Part shown: piece after piece, positions 1 through 6,445 of the stretch
Numbering within the stretch: position 1 is the stretch's first letter
Layout: each line of letters starts with the position of its first letter
Source: Bacillota bacterium
Lineage (GTDB): Bacteria; Bacillota; Clostridia; Christensenellales; CAG-138
NCBI GenBank assembly: GCA_023461495.1
Contig: JAEYLA010000020.1
Location: 1-7,408 of the forward strand
Length of the DNA stretch: 7,408 nucleotides
Reading direction: 5' to 3'
The notes under the pieces: generated by a model
The model's database searches: none
What the model saw: the letters and a program-made list of their open reading frames with translations, nothing else
Told to the model about the DNA's origin: nothing
Position numbers and translations under genes: made by a program

Positions 1-62
1 TACAGCGCCGCTTTTACCACTGTCCCGCCATTGTCCAGCCCCAGCAGATACCGTTTGCTCAT
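1..62 (-). CDS. FGGY-family carbohydrate kinase, N-terminus only (runs off window)
   Basis: Only 20 full codons are visible: MSKRYLLGLDNGGTVVKAAL. The LDNGGT-hydrophobic-KAAL pattern is the phosphate-binding loop 1 at the start of FGGY sugar kinases. The GG form and the following KA resemble E. coli LyxK (YiaP, L-xylulose kinase; begins YWLGLDCGGSWLKAGL) more than the DIGTT form of xylulokinase or glycerol kinase. The start is ATG at 62, with AAAAAGGAG (76-68) 5 bases upstream, which is a strong site. The gene lies 37 bases after the cupin. With the 3-epimerase upstream, phosphorylation of L-xylulose or a related ketopentose is the simplest reading. The rest of the protein is not in the window, so specificity cannot be judged. 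Confidence 0.82.
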   Translation of the reverse strand, partial: MSKRYLLGLDNGGTVVKAAL

Positions 63-99
63 GCCCGCTCCTTTTTAGCTGAAGGCGCGCCGACATGTT

Positions 100-609
100 T
101 CAGGCGGGCGCATCCACCACTTTGATCCGCTTTTCTTCGGGTATTGTTTGAAATATACAGTCGTTCACGTACGCACGCTCCGGCAATGCGCACAGTATAT
201 GTACTTCGGCGCAGCCATACGGAAATCCTGCCTGGTGCCATACGCCGGGCCGGGTGACAACCAGCGTGCCCTTGGGGATCAGGAATACCTTTATATCGTC
301 CCACGGCTCTTCACCCTCCTGGCAGGCGGGCGCGACATGCATGAGGTAATCTCCATCCAGGCAGAGAATTGCCTCGCAGGTATGGTTGTGATACTCCGCA
401 TTTTCAATCACCCATTCCTCCTTCGCGCGTACCACGCAGCAGGAATAGGAGACCATATCGGCGCCGCCAAGCGTCTGCTGCACCATGTCCCGGTAAAACT
501 CCACCGGCGGCCCGCCAAAGTGCGCACCCTCCGGCGCAAGGATGCCGGCATAGGACCCGTACGGCGCAAACGCGTCACGGGTCAGGCGATGATAGCCAAT
601 CGTTCTCAT
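100..609 (-). CDS. Cupin-fold protein of the ureidoglycolate lyase (AllA) family, function uncertain
   Basis: A 169-residue cytosolic protein. The N-terminal LTRDAFAPYGSYAG (about 9-22) and the C-terminal PGVWHQAGF (121-129) match the AllA/ureidoglycolate lyase pattern as I recall it. The middle has EYHNHTCEAILCLDGD (72-87). This gives HxH-x2-E-x6-G, close to the classic metal-binding cupin motif 1, with H125 in PGVWH as the likely fourth ligand. True AllA acts in allantoin breakdown, yet nothing else here belongs to purine catabolism. A sugar role (isomerase, mutarotase, or lyase on a sugar acid) is more likely but unproven. ATG at 609 follows AGGAGGG (623-617) by 7 bases, and that site overlaps the dehydrogenase stop, so the two genes are tightly coupled. 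The stop is TGA, 37 bases before the kinase start. Confidence 0.8.
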   Translation of the reverse strand: MRTIGYHRLTRDAFAPYGSYAGILAPEGAHFGGPPVEFYRDMVQQTLGGADMVSYSCCVVRAKEEWVIENAEYHNHTCEAILCLDGDYLMHVAPACQEGEEPWDDIKVFLIPKGTLVVTRPGVWHQAGFPYGCAEVHILCALPERAYVNDCIFQTIPEEKRIKVVDAPA

Positions 610-624
610 GCGTTTGCCCTCCTA
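610..624 (-). promoter_or_regulatory. Strong Shine-Dalgarno overlapping the dehydrogenase stop codon
   Basis: The transcribed strand reads TAGGAGGGCAAACGC and then ATG. TAG ends the alcohol dehydrogenase, and AGGAGGG, a near-consensus ribosome-binding site, starts at the second base of that stop codon with a 7-base spacer to the cupin ATG. Translation of the cupin is probably coupled to that of the dehydrogenase. Confidence 0.75.
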
Positions 625-1782
625 GAAGGAAGCCTCAAGAACCTTGCGTACATCCTCTGCGGATATGGGCGCCGCGGGGTCAATCTCGCAGCCGCCGCTC
701 ATATAGCCGACAGTGCCCGCAATAATTTTGTCAAAGTCCTCACGCCGTACGCCCTGCTTGGAAAGCGGGGTATCCATGCCGATATCGCGGATCAATGCTT
801 CCACCGCCTGCACGGTTTGTTCCGTCGTCCAGCCTTCGGGCACGACATCATAGCCGGAGAGCCATGCGCCGATGCGCTTGTATTTTTCGGGGCTCCTGTC
901 CATGCTGTGCCGCATGGCCGCAGGCGTCATGGCGGCCAGGCTCTCCCCGTGTACGGTGTTGCACACGCCGCCCACCGCGTGCGCCATCGCGTGGCACATG
1001 GTGATGACGGCAATTGCAATGCCATAGCCGGAGAACGTATCCGCAAGCGCCATCATGACGCGCGCTTCCACATCGCTTCCGTCCATGACCACCCTGCGCA
1101 GGTACTTGCCGACCAATTTAATGGACTTCTCGCAGTACAGCTCGGAAAACGGCGTCGCGTTCTTGCTGGTATACGCCTCAATCGCATGCGCCAGCACATC
1201 GTACCCGGTAGAAGCGGTCATCTTCACCGGAAGGGAAATCATCAGCTCCGGGTCCACAATGGCTACCTTTGCAAACAGCAGCGGCGAGCCTGCGCCGGGC
1301 TTCTCCCCCGTTTGGGTATTGGTGATCACGGAATACGGCGAAATGTGGCTGCCGGTGCCCGACGTCGTCGTCACGGCGATAATCGGCAGCGCCGCATAAA
1401 TCGTCTTCTCTCCCATCCAATAGCTCCATAGGTCCTCACCGCCCTGCGCTACCGCTACGGCAATGCATTTGGCCGCGTCAATCGCGCTGCCGCCGCCCAG
1501 GCCGATGACGACATCGCAGTTTTCCCGCTTTGCAAGCTCTGCGCCGGCAAGCGCTTCATGCAAATGGGGGTTGGGCGACACATCACAGAAAAATACGCTG
1601 CCCACACCGGCTTCCTGCAGGTATGCCTCTATTCTCTCTGTCAGGCCGCTGGTTCTAAAAAACGGGCCGGTCGTAACAAGGAGCGCCTTTGTTCCGTGCG
1701 CTTTTACATGCGTCCCGATCGTTTCAAGCTTTTTTAACCCGAAGATTACATTTACCGGTACAAAATTCTCAAATTCCAACAT
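622..1782 (-). CDS. Iron-containing (group III) alcohol dehydrogenase
   Basis: NAD(P)-dependent dehydrogenase of the FucO/DhaT family, 386 residues, the usual family length. The nucleotide-binding motif GGGSAIDAAK is at about 96-105 and TTSGTGS at about 139-145. All four expected metal ligands are present: D195 and H199 in DVLAHAIEAY, H264 in CHAMAHAVGG, and H278 in NTVHGES. Spacing is nearly identical to E. coli FucO as I recall it (D196, H200, H263, H277). The ATG at 1782 has AAAGGAG (1797-1791) 8 bases upstream. An in-frame TTG nine codons earlier would place this ribosome-binding site inside the gene, so it is rejected. Its stop overlaps the Shine-Dalgarno sequence of the cupin gene. Substrate is unknown. 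In this operon it may interconvert a polyol and a ketose, or reduce an aldehyde produced by the pathway; both are inference. Confidence 0.94.
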   Translation of the reverse strand: MLEFENFVPVNVIFGLKKLETIGTHVKAHGTKALLVTTGPFFRTSGLTERIEAYLQEAGVGSVFFCDVSPNPHLHEALAGAELAKRENCDVVIGLGGGSAIDAAKCIAVAVAQGGEDLWSYWMGEKTIYAALPIIAVTTTSGTGSHISPYSVITNTQTGEKPGAGSPLLFAKVAIVDPELMISLPVKMTASTGYDVLAHAIEAYTSKNATPFSELYCEKSIKLVGKYLRRVVMDGSDVEARVMMALADTFSGYGIAIAVITMCHAMAHAVGGVCNTVHGESLAAMTPAAMRHSMDRSPEKYKRIGAWLSGYDVVPEGWTTEQTVQAVEALIRDIGMDTPLSKQGVRREDFDKIIAGTVGYMSGGCEIDPAAPISAEDVRKVLEASF

Positions 1783-1825
1783 ACTGTTCTCTCCTTTACA
1801 TCTTTGCAATACATGCTTTTTTTAG

Positions 1826-2686
1826 TCACGATCCCGTCAGGGTCATGCGGCGTCCGGCTTCTTCCTGTTTGCTGAGCAAGAATTCCCTTGCCCGTTTTAC
1901 GTTGGGAATCGAATTCAGATCGTCATCAGACCACATTTCCACCACAAACGGCCCTTTGTAGCCGATGCTTCCAAGGAGCATGAAGAATTGCGTAAAATCC
2001 ACAATCCCTTCCCCAAATTCCACCCGCCTGAACTCGTTCTCCCGCGTATCCTTCAGATGAATAGCCGCAATGTGCCCGCATCCGGAGCGGAAATCCGCTT
2101 CAATATCCACCTTGCGCGAGGACAGGTTGCCGATATCCGGGTAAATGCTCAGCCAGGGCGAGCCGATCTCTCGGATATACGGCATAATGTTCGCGATGGA
2201 GCCCATCAGCTCGGTATCCATCGTTTCAATGGCCAGCATCACGCCGTAGCGCTCCGCGGCGTCCACACAGTCCCTGAGCGATTGCACGAACAGCGCCCGC
2301 GTGACCTCGTCCGATTCGTTGTAATATTCATCGTATCCGGCAAGCTGCACCACGCGGATGCCCACGCCGACAGCAAGCTGTATGGCAAGCCGGATCATCT
2401 CCACGCCCTTGCCGCGCACATCACTCTCCCTGCTGCCGATGGGGTAGCGCCGGTTGCCGCTCAGGCACATGGTCAACACCGGCACCCCCGTCTTTGTAAC
2501 GGCATTGCGGATGCTCTCCTGCGTCTGCTGCAGCCGGTACAGCCGGTCCAGCCGTTCATCCGACTCGTCCACGCTCATTTCCATAAAGTCGTAGCCGGCA
2601 TACTTTGCAAAAGAAAGCTTTTCTTCCCATGTCAGATATGCGGGCAGCGCTTTTTCATATAATCCGAATAAATTTACCTCAGCCAC
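1826..2686 (-). CDS. ulaE: L-ribulose-5-phosphate / L-xylulose-5-phosphate 3-epimerase (UlaE/SgbU type)
   Basis: Cytosolic TIM-barrel enzyme of the xylose isomerase-like (AP endonuclease 2) superfamily that interconverts L-xylulose-5-P and L-ribulose-5-P. The sequence matches my memory of E. coli UlaE along its whole length (286 residues). Shared blocks include LYEKALPA (about 9-16), DFMEMSVDESDERL (33-46), GIRVVQLAGYDEYY (109-122), YPDIGNLSS (182-190), HLKDT (210-214) and VEMWS (249-253). The four metal ligands of UlaE (E155, D185, H211, E251) appear here as E154, D184, H210 and E250, so it should be active. The start is GTG at 2686, with GAGGTG (2697-2692) 5 bases upstream. It lies 68 bases after permease 2 and 43 bases before the dehydrogenase. 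Known relatives act in ascorbate and L-xylulose/L-lyxose use. Without a UlaABC PTS here, the L-xylulose/L-pentose role is preferred over ascorbate. The ulaE symbol marks the family, not proof of ascorbate use. Confidence 0.93.
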   Translation of the reverse strand: MAEVNLFGLYEKALPAYLTWEEKLSFAKYAGYDFMEMSVDESDERLDRLYRLQQTQESIRNAVTKTGVPVLTMCLSGNRRYPIGSRESDVRGKGVEMIRLAIQLAVGVGIRVVQLAGYDEYYNESDEVTRALFVQSLRDCVDAAERYGVMLAIETMDTELMGSIANIMPYIREIGSPWLSIYPDIGNLSSRKVDIEADFRSGCGHIAAIHLKDTRENEFRRVEFGEGIVDFTQFFMLLGSIGYKGPFVVEMWSDDDLNSIPNVKRAREFLLSKQEEAGRRMTLTGS

Positions 2687-2754
2687 AAAAGCACCTCAGC
2701 ATCAAAACTATTTTATCGCCCTGCGTCCCTTTTCCCGGCATTGACGCCCGTAAG

Positions 2755-3780
2755 CTATGCGCATACCTTCTGCCTGACCAAAAGATGGTTGAGCGTAACC
2801 GCCATAATGAGCACAGCGCCCTTTGCAAACGCCTGATAGTAGGGTTCGATGACCGTCATGAGGCCGGTCGTCATGCACATGATGATCAGCGCGCCGATGA
2901 CCGTCTTCGCCACCGAGCCTTCCCCGCCGGCAAACGCCGTGCCGCCCAGCAGCACCGCGATGATACAATCCGTTTCCATGCCGTCCCCGGAAAGCGGATC
3001 GCCCAAAGACATGTAGCTGGCCCGCGCAAACCCCGCGAACGCCGCGAGCACGCCCACGATCGCATATAAAATCCACACGATCTTAACCGCGTTAATGCCC
3101 GAAAGCTCGGCGGCGGTGCGGTTGCCGCCGATTGCGGCGGCATATTTGCCCAATATGGTTCTCCGCTGCACGATGATGAGTATCACAATCAGCGCCAGCG
3201 CCACATAAAACGCGGCGGGCAACCCAAGCAGCAGGGGCTTTCTCGCATACTCGTTGATATATGCGGGCATCGACTGGGTTGCGGTGCTCTTAATGGCCGA
3301 TATGCCGTCCGGCACAATCAAAAGCGCAGCCCCTTTATACACGTTGAGCGTTACCAGCGTTGCGATGACCGGCGTAATGCGAAGCCGCATCACCAGGTAC
3401 CCGTTGATGAGCCCAAGCCCTACGCCCAAGAGCACCGTAACCGCCATGGCAATGACAACGGGGACTCCGTTTAGCACCAGCCAGGAAAACACGACTGCGC
3501 TCAGGCTCATTGCGCTGCCCACGGAAAGGTCGATATGGCCTGAAATCATCAGCAGCGTAAACCCGCCGCTGAGCGTCATGATGGGAACCGACATACGCAC
3601 AAGATTGATCAGGCTGTCCGGGCTTAAGAAGTGCCCTCTGCCGAACAAATCGACCTCATCGAGCCGGATGACCGAAAAGATGACAACGATCAGCAAGAGA
3701 ACGGCATAGATGTATGTGTTTTTCGCGATTGCCTTCCAGTCCGTACGCTGGCGGCGCGGAATGTTGATGGGATCTGTCAT
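2755..3780 (-). CDS. Sugar ABC transporter permease 2 (RbsC-like, BPD_transp_2 family)
   Basis: Second membrane subunit of the importer, 341 residues. It has a polar N-terminal tail of about 20 residues, then alternating hydrophobic segments typical of ribose-type permeases. The conserved ISGHIDLSVGS segment is at about 79-89. The ATPase-contact loop AAIGGNRTAAELSGINAVKI is at about 214-234, and GGTAFAGGEGSVAKTVIGA at about 279-297. The ATG at 3780 is chosen over an in-frame TTG six codons upstream. AAGGAG (3795-3790) lies 9 bases before the ATG, whereas it would overlap the TTG start region. The C-terminus is short and polar (LVRQKVCA). Two non-identical permeases with one ATPase and one receptor is a known arrangement for this transporter class. 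The gap to permease 1 shows no promoter or hairpin I would defend. Confidence 0.95.
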   Translation of the reverse strand: MTDPINIPRRQRTDWKAIAKNTYIYAVLLLIVVIFSVIRLDEVDLFGRGHFLSPDSLINLVRMSVPIMTLSGGFTLLMISGHIDLSVGSAMSLSAVVFSWLVLNGVPVVIAMAVTVLLGVGLGLINGYLVMRLRITPVIATLVTLNVYKGAALLIVPDGISAIKSTATQSMPAYINEYARKPLLLGLPAAFYVALALIVILIIVQRRTILGKYAAAIGGNRTAAELSGINAVKIVWILYAIVGVLAAFAGFARASYMSLGDPLSGDGMETDCIIAVLLGGTAFAGGEGSVAKTVIGALIIMCMTTGLMTVIEPYYQAFAKGAVLIMAVTLNHLLVRQKVCA

Positions 3781-3861
3781 GAAGCAACTCTCCTTCAAAA
3801 TTGTCGCCCGTTGGGGGTATACGAATGGGGGAACCGTTGTACCGCTGCGCGGGAATCCGTA

Positions 3862-4878
3862 TTACCCCTTTCGCCTGTTCAACGCAATGCCCTGCGCAAG
3901 AATGGCAAGGAAGGTCACAATACCCTTGATCAAAAACTGCCAGTCAGGAGAGAGCAGCAGTCCTGTAGCCGCGGAAGTGACCACGGAGAGGATCAGCGCG
4001 CCAATCACCGTACCGAGCACCGACCCAAAGCCGCCCGATATGCTGGTGCCGCCCAGGAGCGCAATCACGAGCGCGTCAAACTCATACCCGAGCGCACGGT
4101 TAGAAAGGCCCGCCTTATATTCGGAGGCCATCAGCACCCCGGTAATTCCCGCAAGCAGCGCGCTCATCAGGTATAACAGCGTCAGGTGCCGTTCCACCTT
4201 TACGCCGGAAAGCCGCGCGGCCTCCATATTTGCGCCGATCAGGTAGGTGCGTCTGCCAAACACGTACTTTTTCTCGATCACGACAGCGATCAATACCAGC
4301 GCCGCCATGATGAGCACGGGCAGCTTGATCGCCGTCCCCGGCACAGCCGCGTTTCCAATCATCCCAAAGCTGTCCGGGAGATTGGTGTTTCTCTGCGCAC
4401 CAAGTGCCGCGATCTGCGCAACCCCGCGTGCAATAGACATCGTGCCCAGCGTCACAATGATGGAAGCAACCCTGAGCCGCGCGATAAAGAACGCATTGAT
4501 GCCGCCAATGACAAGCGCGCACAGCAGCGTGAGCACGACCGAGAGGCCGTAAGGCATCCCCAGGCCGCTTGCAAGCTCCATCCCGCCGTTCGGGCTTTGG
4601 CAAAAGTAAACGGACAATACCCCGGACATGGCGATGACGCCGCTCACAGACATATCAAAATTGCCCGTGATCAGTAAAAATGTCACGCCGATCCCCAGTA
4701 TGATGACGTGCCAATAATTTGTGACGAGGTTGAGCATGTTGCGGGGGAGAAAGAAATTGGGCACAAACGCGCACGCAACGCCAAACAGCACGACAAGCAC
4801 AATTCCCATAAACAGCGTAATGTACGCGTCATTGCTCAGCTTGCCTTTGATGGACTTTGGAATCGAGCTGCTTTCCAC
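3862..4878 (-). CDS. Sugar ABC transporter permease 1 (RbsC-like, BPD_transp_2 family)
   Basis: Integral membrane subunit of the importer, 338 residues with about ten hydrophobic segments (roughly 19-39, 56-71, 76-94, 108-132, 137-152, 184-202, 232-252, 266-284, 286-303 and 314-331). Family hallmarks are the ITGNFDMSVSG segment after the second helix (about 70-80), the cytoplasmic loop YLIGANMEAARLSGV (about 212-226) that contacts the ATPase, and the GGTSISGGFGSVLGT segment (about 276-290). The start is GTG, overlapping the ATPase stop by one base (TAGTG). Its ribosome-binding site is a run of seven G (4892-4886) after an A, 7 bases upstream. The protein ends in TAA, 81 bases before the second permease. 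It differs clearly from permease 2, so the channel is probably a heterodimer. It could be assigned to any ribose, xylose or galactose-type importer; sequence does not fix the substrate. Confidence 0.95.
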   Translation of the reverse strand: MESSSIPKSIKGKLSNDAYITLFMGIVLVVLFGVACAFVPNFFLPRNMLNLVTNYWHVIILGIGVTFLLITGNFDMSVSGVIAMSGVLSVYFCQSPNGGMELASGLGMPYGLSVVLTLLCALVIGGINAFFIARLRVASIIVTLGTMSIARGVAQIAALGAQRNTNLPDSFGMIGNAAVPGTAIKLPVLIMAALVLIAVVIEKKYVFGRRTYLIGANMEAARLSGVKVERHLTLLYLMSALLAGITGVLMASEYKAGLSNRALGYEFDALVIALLGGTSISGGFGSVLGTVIGALILSVVTSAATGLLLSPDWQFLIKGIVTFLAILAQGIALNRRKG

Positions 4879-4893
4879 TACTGTGCCCCCCCT
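4876..4893 (-). promoter_or_regulatory. TAGTG stop/start overlap and poly-G ribosome-binding site for permease 1
   Basis: The transcribed strand reads an A, seven G, CACAGTA, then GTG. The ATPase stop TAG (4880-4878) and the permease GTG start (4878-4876) share one base. The only Shine-Dalgarno-like element is the G run, placed 7 bases before the start and lying inside the last codons of the ATPase gene. This arrangement points to re-initiation by ribosomes that finish the ATPase, keeping the subunits in proportion. The run of seven identical bases is also a place where a sequencing or replication slip would alter the ATPase C-terminus. Confidence 0.65.
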
Positions 4894-6368
4894 GTTACAA
4901 TGTGAATGATCGTTTCGTAGTTGATATCGCGGCCGTTTTGCAGGCTGGCCTTCATCTCCCCGTCATACAGCAGGTAGATGCTGTCGCACAGGTTCACAAT
5001 TTCGGGAAGCTCCGAAGAAAAAATCATGATGGACTTCCCTTCCCGGGAGAGCTGCCGGATGATATTGTAGATTTCGCTCTTTGCGCCAATGTCGATGCCG
5101 CGCGTCGGTTCATCCAGCATCAGAAGGTCCGCATCCGCAAACAGGCACTTGGCGAATACCACCTTTTGCTGGTTGCCGCCGGACAGTTTAGAGGTCTCCT
5201 TCTCGGTGCCCTTCGTAGCAATGCTGAGCTGATCGATAGAATCGATGGTGACCTGCTTTTCCATAGCGGTATTGATAAAGCCTCTTTTGGAGATCTTCTT
5301 CATATTCATTACGGGCACATTGCCGCGTATGGTGAGTATGGTAAACAGCCCCTGCGAGCGCCGTTCCTCCGGAACAAGCGCAATCCCCGCCTCAATCGCC
5401 TTGCTTGGGGACGGCTGGAGCTTCTTCCCTTTGAATAGAATCTCGCCCTCATACGGGTCGGCTCCGTAGATCGCGCGCGCAAGCTCCGTCTTGCCCGCGC
5501 CAACAAGGCCGTAGAACCCTACGATTTCGCTTTTTTTTACCGTCAGGGAAACATCCCGCAGCTTGTGGTTGCAGAGGCTCTTCACCTCCAGAATCGGCTC
5601 CGTTGCAGCCACCTCCGGCGGCTTATACGCTTCAAACACGGCCTTGCCGATCATGAGGCGTATGAGCTCGGCCCGGTCCTTCACCTCGCTCATGGGCTTT
5701 GTTTCAATATGCTTTCCATCGCGCATAACCGTGACATCATCGCCCAGCGCAAAAATTTCATCCAGCCTGTGGGAAATATATATAACGGTAACGTTTTTCT
5801 CCCGTAATCCTCTGATGATTGTAAAAAGCCGGTTGATTTCCGCCTCGGAAATGGCGGCTGTTGGCTCGTCCATGATGATCACGTCAGCATCGCTGGCCAC
5901 CGCTTTTGCGATTTCAACAATCTGCTTTTTTGCTACGCTCAATGTAGAGACACGCTGCCTTGGATCGATGGAAGGTTCCAGGCTTTCAAGCACCCTGATG
6001 ATTTTCTTGATCTTATCCGTCTTTTTCAAAAAACCAAATGAGGTGTCTTCCATGCCAAGCGTGAGGTTTTCTTCCACGGTCAGCTGATCCACCACGTTGA
6101 GTTCCTGAAACAACGTGCTGATGCCTTTTTGTTTTGCTTCCTTAGGGTTGCTGGCGCAATATTCGCTGCCGTTTAGCAGCACAACGCCGCTTGTGCGCGC
6201 CACAGCGCCAGTGAGAATTTTAATCAGTGTGGATTTTCCCGCGCCATTCTCGCCAACCAGGCAGTGGACGGTATTCCTCCTGATGGAAAAGCTAACGTCG
6301 TTTACAGCCCTGACGCCGGGATAATCCTTGACAAGATTCTTAATCTCAAGCACAGTATCACTTCTCAT
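4878..6368 (-). CDS. Sugar ABC transporter ATP-binding protein, double-domain (RbsA/MglA/XylG type)
   Basis: Cytoplasmic ATPase that powers the importer. It has two fused nucleotide-binding domains in 496 residues, the usual length for this family. Domain 1 has Walker A GENGAGKST (about 39-47), a divergent signature LSVAKKQ (about 143-149), Walker B DVIIMDEPTAA (about 162-172) and the H-loop ISHR (about 198-201). Domain 2 has Walker A GLVGAGKT (about 287-294), signature LSGGNQQK (395-402) and Walker B LLMLDEPTRGID (about 415-426). It has SSELPE where a histidine switch would be, as is normal for the second domain of this family. The ATG at 6368 is preferred over a TTG two codons upstream because GAGGG (6380-6376) sits 7 bases before the ATG. 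The stop TAG shares its last base with the GTG start of the next permease, so the two are probably translationally coupled. Confidence 0.96.
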   Translation of the reverse strand: MRSDTVLEIKNLVKDYPGVRAVNDVSFSIRRNTVHCLVGENGAGKSTLIKILTGAVARTSGVVLLNGSEYCASNPKEAKQKGISTLFQELNVVDQLTVEENLTLGMEDTSFGFLKKTDKIKKIIRVLESLEPSIDPRQRVSTLSVAKKQIVEIAKAVASDADVIIMDEPTAAISEAEINRLFTIIRGLREKNVTVIYISHRLDEIFALGDDVTVMRDGKHIETKPMSEVKDRAELIRLMIGKAVFEAYKPPEVAATEPILEVKSLCNHKLRDVSLTVKKSEIVGFYGLVGAGKTELARAIYGADPYEGEILFKGKKLQPSPSKAIEAGIALVPEERRSQGLFTILTIRGNVPVMNMKKISKRGFINTAMEKQVTIDSIDQLSIATKGTEKETSKLSGGNQQKVVFAKCLFADADLLMLDEPTRGIDIGAKSEIYNIIRQLSREGKSIMIFSSELPEIVNLCDSIYLLYDGEMKASLQNGRDINYETIIHIVTGGAQ

Positions 6369-6394
6369 AAACAAGCCCTCACCTTAGAAAAGTA

Positions 6395-6423
6395 GCGCGG
6401 GAAGGGAAGCGCCCCTCCCGCGC
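6395..6423 (-). terminator. Intercistronic GC-rich hairpin between receptor and ATPase genes
   Basis: An inverted repeat with 8 paired bases (GCGCGGGA with TCCCGCGC), one A/C mismatch, three more G-C pairs and a 5-base loop. It sits 22 bases after the receptor stop codon and 26 bases before the ATPase start. On the transcribed strand it is followed by TACTTTTC, a weak and interrupted U tract. It is therefore more likely a leaky terminator or a 3'-end-stabilising stem-loop than a full terminator. Such elements commonly follow binding-protein genes and let the receptor be made in excess over the membrane components. The structure is seen directly; the function is inferred. Confidence 0.7.
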
Positions 6424-6445
6424 GCAGGGTTTCCGTTTTCTTCCT

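Noticed and set aside
84..111. Weak inverted repeat between the cupin stop and the kinase start (GCGCGCC / GGCGGGC)
   Set aside because: It has a mismatch in a 7-base stem and a loop of about 11 bases, overlaps the cupin stop and has no U tract. It is too weak to call a terminator.
148..1431. Long plus-strand open frame of 427 codons
   Set aside because: It is antisense to the dehydrogenase and cupin genes, whose family motifs are unambiguous. Its translation is rich in Arg, His and Ala with no recognisable domain, as expected from the complement of GC-rich coding sequence.
622..1809. Longer dehydrogenase starting at TTG 1809
   Set aside because: The extension contains the strong AAAGGAG ribosome-binding site for the ATG at 1782, and the extra residues are not family-like.
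1988..2662. Plus-strand open frame of 224 codons
   Set aside because: It lies wholly opposite the 3-epimerase and has no motif. It is a shadow of codon bias.
1826..2686. Ascorbate utilisation (ula) as the pathway
   Set aside because: The epimerase is UlaE-like, but no UlaABC PTS components, UlaD decarboxylase or UlaG lactonase is present. A sugar kinase and an ABC importer are found instead.
2687..2754. TAAAAT as a -10 box upstream of the epimerase
   Set aside because: No matching -35 element is found at 16-18 bases on the minus strand. One AT-rich hexamer is not enough, and the operon layout does not need an internal promoter.
2756..2765. Perfect 10-base palindrome TATGCGCATA at the end of permease 2
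   Set aside because: It overlaps the stop codon and last codons, does not extend further and has no loop. Short palindromes like this arise by chance in a window this long.
3781..3861. Possible promoter or hairpin in the 81-base gap between the two permeases
   Set aside because: On the transcribed strand I see two CCCCC runs around a GTATAC palindrome, but no stable stem and no credible -35/-10 pair. Only the permease 2 ribosome-binding site is supportable.
5563..6087. Plus-strand open frame of 174 codons within the ATPase region
   Set aside because: It is antisense to the first ATPase domain, Ser/Ile-rich and without a ribosome-binding site or motif; a shadow frame.
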